Shown here piece by piece: positions 24,330-35,454 of a stretch of DNA of 64,000 nucleotides. Under the pieces are notes generated by a model. The model saw nothing but the letters and a program-made list of their open reading frames with translations. It ran no database searches and was not told where the DNA came from. Each line of letters opens with the position of its first letter. Within the stretch, counting starts at the first letter, position 1. Source of the stretch: Loripinus fragilis (Eukaryota > Mollusca > Bivalvia > Lucinida > Lucinidae); NCBI GenBank assembly GCA_964019695.1, contig OZ026514.1, positions 104,318,345 to 104,382,344 of the forward strand, read 5' to 3'. The position numbers and the translations under genes were made by a program.

Positions 24330-25060
24330 GATGCTTAATTGGATCAAAATATACCATGTTTTTCAAGATGTATGAACATTTTCACTTACTGACCATGGAT
24401 ATATGGGACAGATGCACACAGCACTTATAGTGGACACTGGTGGGTTGTGCAATACTGTTTAGACTTTAAACACATGCTATACAGGCATGGTTGAGAGGTT
24501 TGGCGAGTACAATGTATATACTTGAACAATCTATTTTGGTTAGGGCTTGAGGGCAGAATTGAATGTAGGGGAGGCAGAGGGATTGAGAGGGAAGCAGGGA
24601 CAGCGTTCAAAAAGATCGGCAAAGCTTTATCCCGTTGTGCATACCAGTGGCCAGATTATGTTAAAATGTACAAGTAAACAAGATTATGATCAAATATACC
24701 ATGTGGTTCAAGAGTTATGATCATTTTCAGTGACTGACCACGACCAGTCGACCTGATGCATGGCAAAGCCTTGTCACCGTTTTGCATACCAGTGTCTAGA
24801 CAATGCTTAAATGTATAAGTATGCAAAATTTGATCAAAATATACCATGCAGCTCAATGTAATGAGCATTATCACTAAAAGACTTCGACCGGCCAGACTGT
24901 TGCTTAACAAAACTTCGTCTCCGCAAAAAGGCTGTTAAGCATGTCATTGGTTAGACAATGTTGAAATACATACATATGCAAAATTTGATCAAAATGTATC
25001 ATTTTGTTAAAGACTTATAAGCAATTTCACTAGCTGCAAATGGATGGACAGACAGACTTA
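24330..25060 (+). repeat. Degenerate tandem repeat, about 185-bp units
   Basis: Repeated CAAAATATACCATG, TATGAACATTTTCAC-like, GCATACCAGTG and AATTTGATCAAAAT blocks occur near 24350, 24690, 24840 and 24990, closing with GGATGGACAGACAGACTT. The closing motif resembles the tails of the arrays at 43-46 kb and 56-57 kb. Confidence 0.65.
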
Positions 25061-25890
25061 CAAAGTGACTGCGGTAATGCAATTTTCCTTCATCAAAGCT
25101 ATTGCTGATATACCAAGAGAAAATGTAACCGCTGTCTTTATGAACCTTATACCTAGTTATAATTGTTCCTTTTCGGCAATACTCCTCTATTTATAACCAT
25201 TCCTTACCTCCGTATTTATAGCTACTCCTAAATCAATATCAATTGTATTCATTGTAGATGAAAACACAATTACGTTTGTAGAATTCAGATGCTTTTCATT
25301 GGCCAGTATTTAGTCATTTTCGTCATTATGCCATCCCATTATCTTGAAACACTTTACAGAAGGTAACTTATTGAAATATGAATTCTCTTGCATTTTAACC
25401 AATCATTTTGAAGCATTGCAGATTTTTCTATATATTCCAAAAGACAGCATTAGGTTTTATCAAGTGGTAAAGTTTAAAAGGTTTGAAGGTGTGTTTTTTT
25501 TATGTACATAAGTGTGCTGAATTCAAAAATCATATTCTTAAAAAAATTGTCTGGCGCACAAAAGTGCTATGTTCATTTGAATAGCCCTGTAGGCAATATC
25601 TCAAAATAGCAATAGAATGGGATTGCTCTTTAAGTTTTACATTTTAAACCATGTAATATATGTAGTGAAATGCATTGGTAGCAAATAATGTAAAATGATT
25701 AAAATTCAATATCAAAAAGAATAAGGCATGTTTAGGAACCTTTCTTAATTTAAAATATAGCAAATTATAAAGCCCACAAAATTAATGAGTTTTAAATGAT
25801 TTTAATATATTTAAGCTTAGGTAGATTTATGGTTCAATTTAATGCAATACAGTTGTGTTTACATCAAAATTTATTGATTATTAAAAGGAG
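25061..25890. other. Gene-free stretch, nothing recognised
   Basis: AT-rich. No motif, repeat or supported frame was noticed. Confidence 0.45.
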
Positions 25891-25897
25891 AATGAGT

Positions 25898-26235
25898 ATG
25901 TTCAGGAAATGCCACAATCACAGACTGCAGACCAAAAAAGTGAGTGGGTATTATCAGGAAAACCACAATCACCACAGAACATATACAGTAACAAGACACC
26001 GTAACACAATAAAAGCAAAGCAACTAGCTCTCTCTTCCTCTTCAAGATGATTGCAAAACTAGAAAAGACACAAAGTAATGCATATCAAAACAAAGACCAA
26101 CACAGAACCACCACAAACAGTGGGAAGTAATTTAAACAATAGATCAACAACAACAGAACCACCACCTTAGAACGGATAGCAGCCTAAGCTACGGGGGGAC
26201 GGGGGGCTTAAATGCATTTTACTGGCGCCAAATCT
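25898..26235 (+). repeat. Dispersed repeat R2, copy c
   Basis: TGTTCAGGAAATGCCACAAT, CAACTAGCTCTCTCTTCC, AAGATGATTGCAAAACTAGA, CACCACCTTAGAACGGATAG and GGCTTAAATGCATTTTACTG occur in R2 order. Confidence 0.85.
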
Positions 26236-27316
26236 TCGCCCTAGGGCATCGAGAGGAAGAGACACCAAGCAGGCATACCCTGACAACTTACGTTACAATA
26301 GAGGTATATTTCACGTTTCCTTTCCTTTCAGTGTGGATAAAATATGTTCAGTTAAGACTAGGTTTTGCCTAGATATTAGTCCAGTAAAATTAATTTCTAA
26401 ACTGTGAACTGTACAGCTGTCGTCATGTATCCATCCATGACGGATCAGACTGTGCTGGTTAATATTCCACATGGCCTTTATTCAATGTTCCAAGAATTAC
26501 ATGCTAATTCCTATTCAAATCTTATGCAACATCCTTAAAAATGGATATGCATAATTCCTCTATGGTGAATCATTTACATTCCCCTTGTAGAGCTATATCT
26601 TCTTTTCAAAAGAGCTCACCACACAAATGATTTAAAAAAATTCATTTCTGTCTACAAGTTGTCCTGATTATGCTCAATGGATGCCGAGATATTCCCTAGA
26701 CCCCCCTTTACGTCGACGGTGTTCAAACTACTACGTGTGCAATGTTGTTGGAAAGATGGGCTCTATCTATCTGAAGAGCGAATAAACTATTCTTTAGGAG
26801 CCTTGTGGGTTGGACCTAAGAGCAGACTGTCAATGCTGATGCTGCATCCAGACTAACAGGGATAGCATCATTCAGTAAATCAGCGAGTGCAAGAAGTATG
26901 AGGATAGTAACTAGATATTTTCTAAGTGTACTTGTAAGCCATTTAATTAAAAGTCATGGCAGATAAATAAAAATGCAGGTGTTGTACAAGAGCTGACACC
27001 AAAACCAATTAAATATGAAAATGTAGACCTGAACAATCTAATTACAGGGATCAGTACTACTATGGAACATTTTCTACAGACTTTGCAGATGGAAAGCTCT
27101 ACTGTGTGTTATAGGTAAGGTGATATCTGAGGATATTGCAGTGAGTATTTTGGCAAACCAGACACAGAGCCAACTCTGACATAGAGAGTTTAAAACAGGA
27201 TGCTCCTAATGGTGACAATTATTGAAAACCCTATTGCAAGAGGAAGGGTTAATCATTTGCATGCAATGCTTTATCAGTGAACTTAAGACAAAAGAAAAGA
27301 AGACAAAGAAGAACTT

Positions 27317-27468
27317 CAGGCCTCAAGGTTATAAAGCTTGAGTACAATTTCTGACTCAAAATAAAGCGCAATGATTGGCTGATTGCGGACACGTGTCCGC
27401 AATCAGCCAATCATTGCACTTTATTTTGAGTCTGAGAATGAACTCAAGTTTTATAACCTCGAGGCCTG
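27317..27468. repeat. 152-bp near-perfect palindrome (fold-back MITE)
   Basis: Centre at ACGT (27391-27394). The core GCGGACACGTGTCCGC extends outward through CTGATT, CAATGATTGG, CTTTATTTTGAG and, after a less similar patch, AAGCTTGAG/CTCAAG and GGCCTC/GAGGCC to both ends. It interrupts the pseudogene at 26600-28460. Confidence 0.92.
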
Positions 27469-27904
27469 GGAACAAAAGACTTGTTTGGCCACTTATTTTA
27501 TCTGTCAACAGATAAAGAGATAATTCAGAAAGTGCTAGCTGATACCCTTACATCCGTTCCTTTGACTTTTGGCCATATCATTGGAAATGAAATGTCTTCT
27601 GACAAATCAACTCTTTTCAGTAAGCTTGAGGTGAGGATATCCACAGGGAAATGTGGATGTGCATTCTGTCAATGAAATGTTCCTGATACATTATCTTGTA
27701 AATTTGCCTCATCTTTTGGTGGTGTAGCAAATCTGATTCTGTTTCGTCTGGTCAGACTTGCGAATCGTGTAGATTGTGCATATAGCACTTATTAAGGATA
27801 TTACCAGAGAAGATTTTGGTTTAGTATATGGTGAGGTAAATGTATCTGGACAAGAACAGCACAGGCCCAAAGTCTCTTCACTCAAGCGATGAAAAAAGTA
27901 AGTG

Positions 27905-28178
27905 AATATGACCAGGAAATACCACAATCACAAACTACATACAAACCCGTGGCACCGCAAGGAAAAGCCACACAGCAATCATGAGACACCAGGAAGACAA
28001 ATAAAGCAAAGCAACCAGCTCTCTCTTCCCCATCAAGATGATTGCAAAACTAGAAGGACACAAAGTAACGCAAAACAAAAAACATAGAACAATTACAGAA
28101 TGCCACAATGGGAGCAACAACCAACAACGAATCAAGAACAACAGAGCCACCACCTTAGAGCGGACAGCAGCCTAAGCC
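27905..28178 (+). repeat. Dispersed repeat R2, copy d
   Basis: GACCAGGAAATACCACAATC, TGGCACCGCAAGGAAAAGCC, CAACCAGCTCTCTCTTCCCC, ATGATTGCAAAACTAGAAGG and CACCTTAGAGCGGACAGCAG. It lies within the HEEADT pseudogene. Confidence 0.85.
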
Positions 28179-28589
28179 AGAATTATTTGAGACATATCTG
28201 CAGAAAAGTGGTGCAGAAATAAGTATGCTTCTGTGCTAAAGATAAGTGAGCATTTTTTTGGATTGGGTGAAGTCTGGAACAGATACAAAGTATGTGATGG
28301 ACAAATGGTATGTCAAGATACCTTAGACCTGAATTGGTAGCATGAAGAAGCTGATATCTGTATTGTCATGCACAATAAAGCATGCTTGTAAACAAATTGT
28401 TCAACCTAGTATTGTTGTCACTTGCATAGATACTGACGTTCTCATTAAAGATTGTAATTTGGTTTTCTATATACAAAAAACATTGAAGGGTTCGTAAGAA
28501 TTGATGTGGCCTTCAAATAACGCAGATTTAAGGATGTTACGAAGTTGTCTTTAATGGAGGGCAATGTGCTCAGTTTTACCGATGGTGCA

Positions 28590-29460
28590 TGCTATAACTC
28601 CAAAAGTTTTCGTTCTTTTATATTCAAACCATGTTTAATGATTGTTCACACATTGGAGATATGCCCCTTCTATTTTGTGCACATTTGATTAAAAAAATTC
28701 TCAATAGTGCTGAACATAGACTTTTCTGTCCGGAATGCTTAGTGGATTTTTGAATGTTATAATCTGTAACACCCATCAGTTTTCATTCCTTCATATTCAA
28801 ATTTTACATAATAATTGTTTACACATTGGAGATGTCCACCTTCTATATTGTGCACATTTGATATATATTTTCTCAATTTTAAGTGTTGAACTTGGGCATT
28901 TCCCCTCCGAAATGCTTGGGGTGTCTGGTTTGTATAATCTGTTACACCCGACAGGATTCATTTCTTCATTTCAAATCCTGCATCATGATGGTTCACACAT
29001 TGAAAATTTGCACCTGTTTTGTGCACATTTAAAATCTTTGCATATTTGATGTTATTTTATTATATTTTTGGGAGTGTTAAACTTACGACATTATTACGTC
29101 TACATCACCTTTGTGGGGGGGGGGGCTTATATTGTGTAATCTGTGTGTAATATGCTCATTCCTTTATAGTCAAACTTTGCGCAATGATTGTTCAGACATT
29201 GAAGATTAAAACCTATTATGTCGTGTACATTTGATAATATTTTCTTATATCTTGTGAGTGTTGTTGAACCTAGACATTATTACGTCAACACCACCTTTGG
29301 GTGCTTGCATTCTGTAACTCCAACAGTTTTCATTCCTTTTTATTCGAACTTTTACATACTGATTCCTGGCATATTGAAGATGTGCACCTCTTATTTTGTG
29401 CAGTTTTGATGTTTATTTTCTCATAATGAACTTTAACATTTTTACGTCCATAACACGTGG
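28590..29460 (+). repeat. Tandem repeat, about 180-bp units, about five copies
   Basis: Each unit has CAGTTTTCATTCCTT, TATTCAAA, ATGATTGTTCACACATTG, GAGATGTGCACCT and TTGTGCACATTTGAT. Units start near 28600, 28770, 28950, 29150 and 29325. The 104-codon frame at 28735-29049 is a repeat artefact. Confidence 0.8.
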
Positions 29461-29595
29461 AACTTGAACATTCTTTTGCCGTCCGCTGCAATTATGTGGT
29501 GCCTGCTTTGTTTAATCTGTAACACCAACTGCTTCAACTCCTTTTTAAACAAACCTTGCATACATAAAATTTTTATCAAAATTCCTTGGCAGGTG

Positions 29596-29677
29596 TATGT
29601 GTGTGTGTGTGGGGGGGGGGTGGTCAATTACTTTATATATGACAATATACAATTAGTATTTTGTATCCAGAGCAGAG

Positions 29678-29722
<45 letters not shown>
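29596..29722 (+). repeat. (GT)n-G run and (ATT)n microsatellite
   Basis: GT repeats with a G-run at about 29596-29620, then about 15 ATT units at 29678-29722 that give the poly-Tyr end of a frame. Confidence 0.95.
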
Positions 29723-29724
<2 letters not shown>

Positions 29725-30237
29725 ATTACTAATTTAAAACTGTTTTGTCGTGAATTGTTATCTAAATACGCTGTATATGAATTGCAGCACATTTCCTAGA
29801 GTTCTCCACCAACAATTTAGAAATTTTGCAGATGTTCACATCTTGGTCTGTAGATGTACATGTGGTTTGGATACAATATTATGATTGCTTTACTTGCTTT
29901 TCCAGCTTTGTGAATTTGAGCATTTTAATAGAAAATGAATGATTACTAAAATGCAAGAGGGGAACATTAGTGGTATAAAAACACATTGTTTTCATGTTGA
30001 TGTTTTTTTATTTATTTAAAGCTTAGATTCATTTCTACTTTTGCTACTAGGTGACGTAAGACATTTGGGCAAAAATGGCTTTATTATAGCCTGCTGGTAA
30101 CATTTGCAAATCATTTGGAGACACACCGGTTCTTACAAAACTTATCTGGGTTTACAGGTTTGACAGGCTATAATAAATCTCCTGAAGGGTTGTCTTTGAA
30201 AATGTTTAAGAATAATGAATCTATCAAAATGTAAGTG
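29723..30237. other. Gene-free stretch, nothing recognised
   Basis: AT-rich. No motif or supported frame was seen between the microsatellite and R2. Confidence 0.4.
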
Positions 30238-30560
30238 ACTATGATCAGGAAATACCACAATCACATACTGCAGACCAACCCCAGCACCGTGAGGAAGAGC
30301 CACAGAACATTTATAGCAACAACATATCTGCAAGACAACAATAGCAAAGCAATCAGCTTTCTCTTCCTCTTCAAGATGATTGCAAAACTAGAATGGACAC
30401 AAAGTGATACATAACAAAAAAGACAAACACAAAGCTCCAACAAACAATGGGAAGTACATTAAACAAACGATAAACAACAACAAAACCACCGCCTTAGAAC
30501 GGACAGCAGCCAAGGCCACTGGGGTGCTTAAATGCATTTTACTAGCGCTAATTTTTGCCC
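30238..30560 (+). repeat. Dispersed repeat R2, copy e
   Basis: ATGATCAGGAAATACCACAA, GCACCGTGAGGAAGAGCC, AAGATGATTGCAAAACTAGA, CCACCGCCTTAGAACGGACA and GGTGCTTAAATGCATTTTAC occur in R2 order. Confidence 0.85.
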
Positions 30561-31974
30561 TATATTCTGTTGATAGTGCAGCTTAGTGCAAATTTTATCA
30601 ATTATCTCAAGAAACATAGTTATTATGCCCTTGAAGTTGCCATTATTTCTTTAATGGAAGCCGCCATATTGAATAGCAATGACGTCATAGCCTATAATTA
30701 AATATGCAGATATATAAATTTAATCAAATGAATATGAATTGAAAAATAGTTCTCATTCCATTTTGGTGTATATTTTTGATATAGCATTATATAATTATAG
30801 AACCATTTATACAAGAAATTGTGTTATAGTGTGCTAAAATTTATGCATTTTAATAAAATTTTAAGCGTCACATTAGCATCTTATTGTATATTCAAAATGG
30901 CGGTAATGACCGGTGCACCATTAAAAAGGCCTTGTCGAAAGAAAACCTGATTTCGATGTTTGCGACAATGCAAGGCTAAGTCAAGCCTGTAGAGCTGCAT
31001 GTACTGGCTTGAATTTTACAATATTGCATTTGGCTATAGTGCGAAAAGCAAAGGTGCTGATCAGACTGCTGGGTGCAACAAAGTCAGATTTTCGTGTATC
31101 GAGACCCAAATATTTTCAGAACAACTAATATTTCGAACATCTTGGAATTTTACCCACATCTTGCGACTATCAGACATTTTAACTCTGTCACATCAAGGAA
31201 CTTAGTTTCTGACGTAAGGAATTAGGTAAATTGATTATTTTGTTTACCGTGTATTTTAAGGCCAACTGCAATTGTTTGTCAAGACAGATTGAGTCTGGTC
31301 TTATCTCTAACTCCGTTAGGTGCCATATGGTATTCGATCGATGTCGCGTGCCAAGTGACATTCTAGTAACTTATTTGGGTAATATACTGTAATTCAAATA
31401 CGAGACTGGTTGATTAATAGGTATAAACACAGAAAGAGAGAGGGGATATGGAAGGGGGAGAGAGGGGCCACACTGACAGATAGAAAAACGTCGAGACAGA
31501 CAGAGCAGAGCTTTTTACATCACGGAGACAATTCCGCGCCACCGTGACCCAAAGATTTGCACCTTAAAAATAGAGTAAAATATTGGAACCAGAGGGTGAT
31601 ATTGATAGATAACTATTTGTTAAAGGTTGTAAGGGAGGATTTTAACCGAAATGGCAGCCTCAGTATTTCATAGAATATAAAGCAATATCAAAAAAAATTT
31701 GCAGGTTTAAATCACCAATATATGGATATTTACCACACAAAGAAGCAGACTGAAAACATCCCTCGTCCATGTAGTTATCTGCTTTTGAAAACATTGTTTT
31801 ATTTCATATCGCAGTGTACTTCAGCACCCTATCTTGAAAGTGGCTTGTGTAAATTAGATAAGGAGCTGGACAATTGCAATTTTACATTTATTTAGCCAAG
31901 AAACAGACCTTTTAATGAAAGTAATTATTAAGTGTGTAAATATAAAACTTTTGGATATACTGGGCTGTTTTCAA
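30561..31974. other. Gene-free stretch with a repeat F fragment near 30970-31090
   Basis: GCAAAGGTGCTGATCAGACT near 31048 matches the central hairpin of repeat F (52195-52425). The rest shows no supported gene; an A/G-rich tract (GAGAGAGGGG) lies near 31430-31470. Confidence 0.45.
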
Positions 31975-32420
31975 TACATATTGAACGCCCCTCGTATGTG
32001 GCCTTGACCTTATTTCTACAATAATTGTGTCAGGAGCATATCTCATATATTTTATTTGAGGGAGAATTTCCTAATTTGATATTTGGATGCATCTTTGGAT
32101 GCTGATGTGTCGCATACCATTTTAAGGTCTCTGTGATCTTGACCTATGACCTAGTTTCTAGAATAATGGTGTCTGGAGCATATCTCCTATATTATTTGAT
32201 GTAGGAATCCCAAATTTGGGGTGTTGATTCCTCTTGGGATGGCAGGGTGGTGCATACGATTTTGGGTTACTTTGACCTTGACATTGACTTCTGGTCTCAT
32301 TTCTAGGTTTTTCGTATCTGGAGCATATCTCCTTTATTACAGCTAACTTTCCTCAAATGTGTCTTATGCTAGACCAATTCCTTTGGGGGCATTTGTCACG
32401 TGTTTGTGACATTTCTTGTT
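31975..32420 (+). repeat. Tandem repeat, about 150-bp units, three copies
   Basis: Units share CTTTGACCTTGAC-like, CTAGTTTCTAGAATAATGGT, GTGTCTGGAGCATATCTCCT and GATGC-TG-TG-CATAC blocks, near 31990, 32130 and 32280. Confidence 0.7.
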
Positions 32421-33600
32421 TAGAAACAGTTTATTTTGAAAACACCTCGAGGTGACAAAAATGTCCTGAAAATACACCTTTTTTCTTACCACAAAGGCGA
32501 ACGCCAAAGGCTAAGATCAGCTGCACCAGGGCTTTCGTGATTCGGTTTGAAGTATGACGCAGCTGTAGAATCAAGACATAGATCATGCAGTCACACTGGA
32601 TAGATGAGCGCTAGGAGCATAGATAACAATAGTGCGGCTTTTATGGTGTGGTTTATAGTACAGTTATATCATATTCTGAAAAAAGGAACAGCAACCTATC
32701 ATCTACTTTATGTAGGTAGAGTAATAGGTCAATAGGGGTCGAGGCCATCCTCCATTAACATCTCTAAGTATATAAAATGTCTGAACTGAAAGAGAGCAAA
32801 AATCACAAAGCATGATTTGAAAGTGTAAATTATTGCTGAGACCACAAGTTAAAGTGCAAGATTACAAAAATCAAGAATCAACTCAAGAAAAATAAATCTT
32901 TACATGCGTGGTAAATTTTATGACTTTTCAAAAGTGTCGCCTTCTGGTTTTTCTTCAAAGTGACCTTTTTCAGAAAAATAACAAAAAAAAATCAGGAATA
33001 CCTAAAGTATCAAATCGTTTGGATCCAGATCAGGTCCAATGTGTGTTGGGCCCTGTTTGCGAGAAACGTCAAGCCTGATCTCGGCGCCAAACTGTTTTTG
33101 GTTGACATAAGCAGATGCAGAGTTAACAGGCTTCTTCATTTTTGCGACATTCTACATGTATTTTGCTTTAAGCATGTATGCACTGAATGGATTCTTCCTT
33201 CCGATAATATGCATTGATTTGGGTATGTTCCATTATATATAGAGAGGGGTCACAGCTTATACTTTCAAAATTAAATTACATTTCTTTCTCTGTGGAACCC
33301 TATTTCATACTTGTAGCAAACAGTGTAGACCCTGATGAAATGCTTCATTTCGTCTAGGTCTTCACTGTTTGCCAGACGGGACACAATTATGGCCCAAACA
33401 GTATAAATGGTTCATCAATTATATTTTACGAAAAAAGCTCATATGATAACGGTGCTTATTAGTTATCCCGAAAATCGGTCCTTTTATCTATATATTTTAT
33501 CAATGTGTGTAAAAAAACTTTTTGTGTGTTTTCCATGGGTAGTAACCAGTACTGGGCCGGGAGGGTTTATAAATTGTGTGTTTATCTTATGACGGGAACT
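32421..33600. other. Gene-free stretch with two hairpin repeats
   Basis: Positions 33012-33100 hold a hairpin flanked by GTTTGGATCCAGATCAGG and CCTGATCTCGGCGCC, with AAACTGTTTTT beyond. Positions 33316-33372 read GCAAACAGTGTAGACC, a TGAAATG/CATTTCGTCTAGGTC stem and CACTGTTTGCC. No supported frame was seen. Confidence 0.55.
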
Positions 33601-33624
33601 CCCGAAGGCTCAACCGAAGGTGAT

Positions 33625-33720
33625 TTTTTGGAGAAGGCGGGAATCGAACCTGCGACAAGTGAAGTCTCACATATGCGGAGGTTCAAATACTTCGCGGCTC
33701 GCCTTTGCAGTAAAGATTGT
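33625..33720 (-). other. tRNA-like fragment with a B box (tRNA pseudogene or SINE head)
   Basis: The minus strand reads GCAGGTTCGATTCCCGCC (perfect B box GGTTCGATTCC) near 33628-33652, preceded by AAGGCGAGCCGCGAAG. I could not fold a complete cloverleaf with a matching acceptor stem, so a functional tRNA is unlikely. Confidence 0.45.
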
Positions 33721-33729
33721 AAATTCATG

Positions 33730-34412
33730 AGCTGGGTCACATGACCGTTCTGATATTATCACAACCAATCATACAATGTATTTTTCCAAATAACATTAAC
33801 GGTAGATCGTAGATGAATCCCAAAGACTGGTCCTTAGTAGTCGTGACAAGTCTTACATCACCGAGATTCGTGACCACTCGCGCGATTCGGTGATCGCGCG
33901 ATCTCGTGTGACCGAGGCTTTAAATGCTTTCTTAGATTTTAAGATATTGCATCATTACTGAAGGCATCCTGTTTTCATTTTTCCCCCAGAATTCAAATTG
34001 TGGATGAAATAAGTATATTTGAATAGAATGGCATTTTCTCATTTATTCATCACAAAATGTGTCACCAATGCTTATCAAAACAAATAAACTTTATAAAAAT
34101 GTGTAGTTATAACTAAATAAATGAAAAAAAAACTGATTTGCAGCCTTACTGAGAAAAACTTGGCAAAAAAGAGATGTGACGGTGCCATTGGTCATCCCAA
34201 AACACTAAATTATCAACAAGGTAAAAGTGTGAAAAAAACATTTCTGGGGGGAAATGAGAACAGGGCGCCTTCAGTTTTTACGCAATATCTCAAAATATAT
34301 TAATAAAAAGCAATTGCACTGTTATTTTACACAAATGTGGATAAATAATATACCTAAAAGCTGGTATATAAAGCTTTTTGACCAGTTGAATAGTTTTAGC
34401 GTAATTAGGAAT
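33730..34412. other. Gene-free stretch, nothing recognised
   Basis: It contains a GC-rich spot near 33870-33905 (CTCGCGCGATTCGGTGATCGCG, an imperfect palindrome) but no supported gene. Confidence 0.4.
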
Positions 34413-34452
34413 TGAAAATTGGTTTCATTTTTTCTGGGACACCCTGTATAAA
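34413..34452 (-). mobile_element. Solo mariner-type end
   Basis: The reverse complement reads TACAGGGTGTCCCAGAAAAA then ATGAAACCAATTT, matching the ends of the element at 6411-7412. A poor partner (GGTCATCCCAAAACAC near 34190) may mark a 270-bp MITE, but I am not sure. Confidence 0.55.
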
Positions 34453-34548
34453 ATATGCAAGAGTATTCTGTTCAGTTCACGGCGAAATCAGTCAGTAATA
34501 TTTCATTAATTAAACAAAGGAAATGGTAAATCTAAGCAAATAATCACA

Positions 34549-34800
34549 ATCAAAACAACAGCATTTATGTTAAAAATCAACTGTCTAGAACTATTGGAGG
34601 GACGTAAATAATTACTAATTAGAGAAAATACACCTGTTTTTATAAGATAATTCACTTTTCCATGCAGTTTTCAGCTATACTGAACATATTTATTGTGAAA
34701 ACATAACTTATTTCTATTTTTACAAATAATTTAAAAAGAAAATATTATTTTTTCGAAAAATGTTCATAGTTATAGACCTAGTCTCTTGAAGTTCTGTATT
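34549..34800 (+). repeat. Dispersed repeat pair, copy 1 (inverted copy at 40600-40850)
   Basis: About 250 bp, including TTGGAGGGACGTAAATAATT, AATTCACTTTTCCATGCAG, ACTGAACATATTTATTGTG and ATAGACCTAGTCTC, all found reverse-complemented at 40600-40850. Confidence 0.8.
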
Positions 34801-35454
34801 CAAGAAAATTATTATTCCTAGTTCAGTATTCCTACTTTTCAAGAAGTGGCTTGGGTAAACCGATATATTTTGTCTAAGGCATAAGCATTTCTCATAGTTT
34901 CGCGTTTACCCACAAAAATAATTGATTTCTACTCTCAATGTATTCTTACTCAGAAGTTTTTGGTTTACCACTTGAACCAGAACGTCAGCTCATAGCTGAA
35001 CTCATTCTGTCCAATGGGTAGATATCAATAGTTAACTTCCTTTTACTCCGGTTTACAAAATTTCTTTTGGTGCACAAAGTGTGCTTGACGAAAATGCCTA
35101 AGTAGGGCATGTTTAAACTACTGTCGGTTATATATTTTCAAAATATGTGCATTCTGACATGCGATTTTTAGTCGTAAAAATAAACGCATTGCTTTGCTAT
35201 CTAAATGATTTTGGTATTGCTATCCCGGTATTTATTTGTTAGAAGAAACAACAAATTCGGTCATTTCTTGTATAATGACTTTACCAGATGGTGGCCTGTC
35301 AAATGGTAAAATAATTAACTAATTTCATCAAATATTGTTACAATAACAATAATATTTTTCGTGCATTATAGCATCCTCATGAACTTTGAGATATAACACA
35401 AAGAAAAGATAGTATACATGAACGGATTTGTTCATCGGTTGCCGAGATAAAAGA
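34801..35454. other. Gene-free stretch, nothing recognised
   Basis: AT-rich sequence with no supported frame and no repeat noticed. Confidence 0.4.

Larger units (their letters stand above)
26600..28460 (+). pseudogene. Decayed gene of an uncharacterised invertebrate protein family (HEEADT/DTDV motifs)
   Basis: Pieces in family order: DYAQWMPRYSLD (26666-26701), NADAASRLTGIASFSKSASA then RSMRIVTR (26832-26915), DLFGHLFYLSTDKEI and SVPLTFGHIIGNEMSSDKST then LFSKLE (27478-27630), HEEADICIVMH (28340-28372) and, after a frameshift, HACKQIVQPSIVVTCIDTDV (28381-28440). From memory, relatives are multicopy uncharacterised proteins in cnidarians and molluscs carrying NYARW-, LTGIA-, PLTPVPLSL- and HEEADT-like motifs. 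Their biochemical role is unknown to me, though multicopy behaviour suggests a mobile-element passenger. Stops and frameshifts break it; a fold-back (27317-27468) and repeat R2 (27905-28178) have inserted. Family assignment is from recall and needs a search. Confidence 0.6.

Noticed and set aside
33625..33720. Functional tRNA gene on the minus strand
   Set aside because: The B box is good, but no matching acceptor stem or anticodon arm could be drawn.
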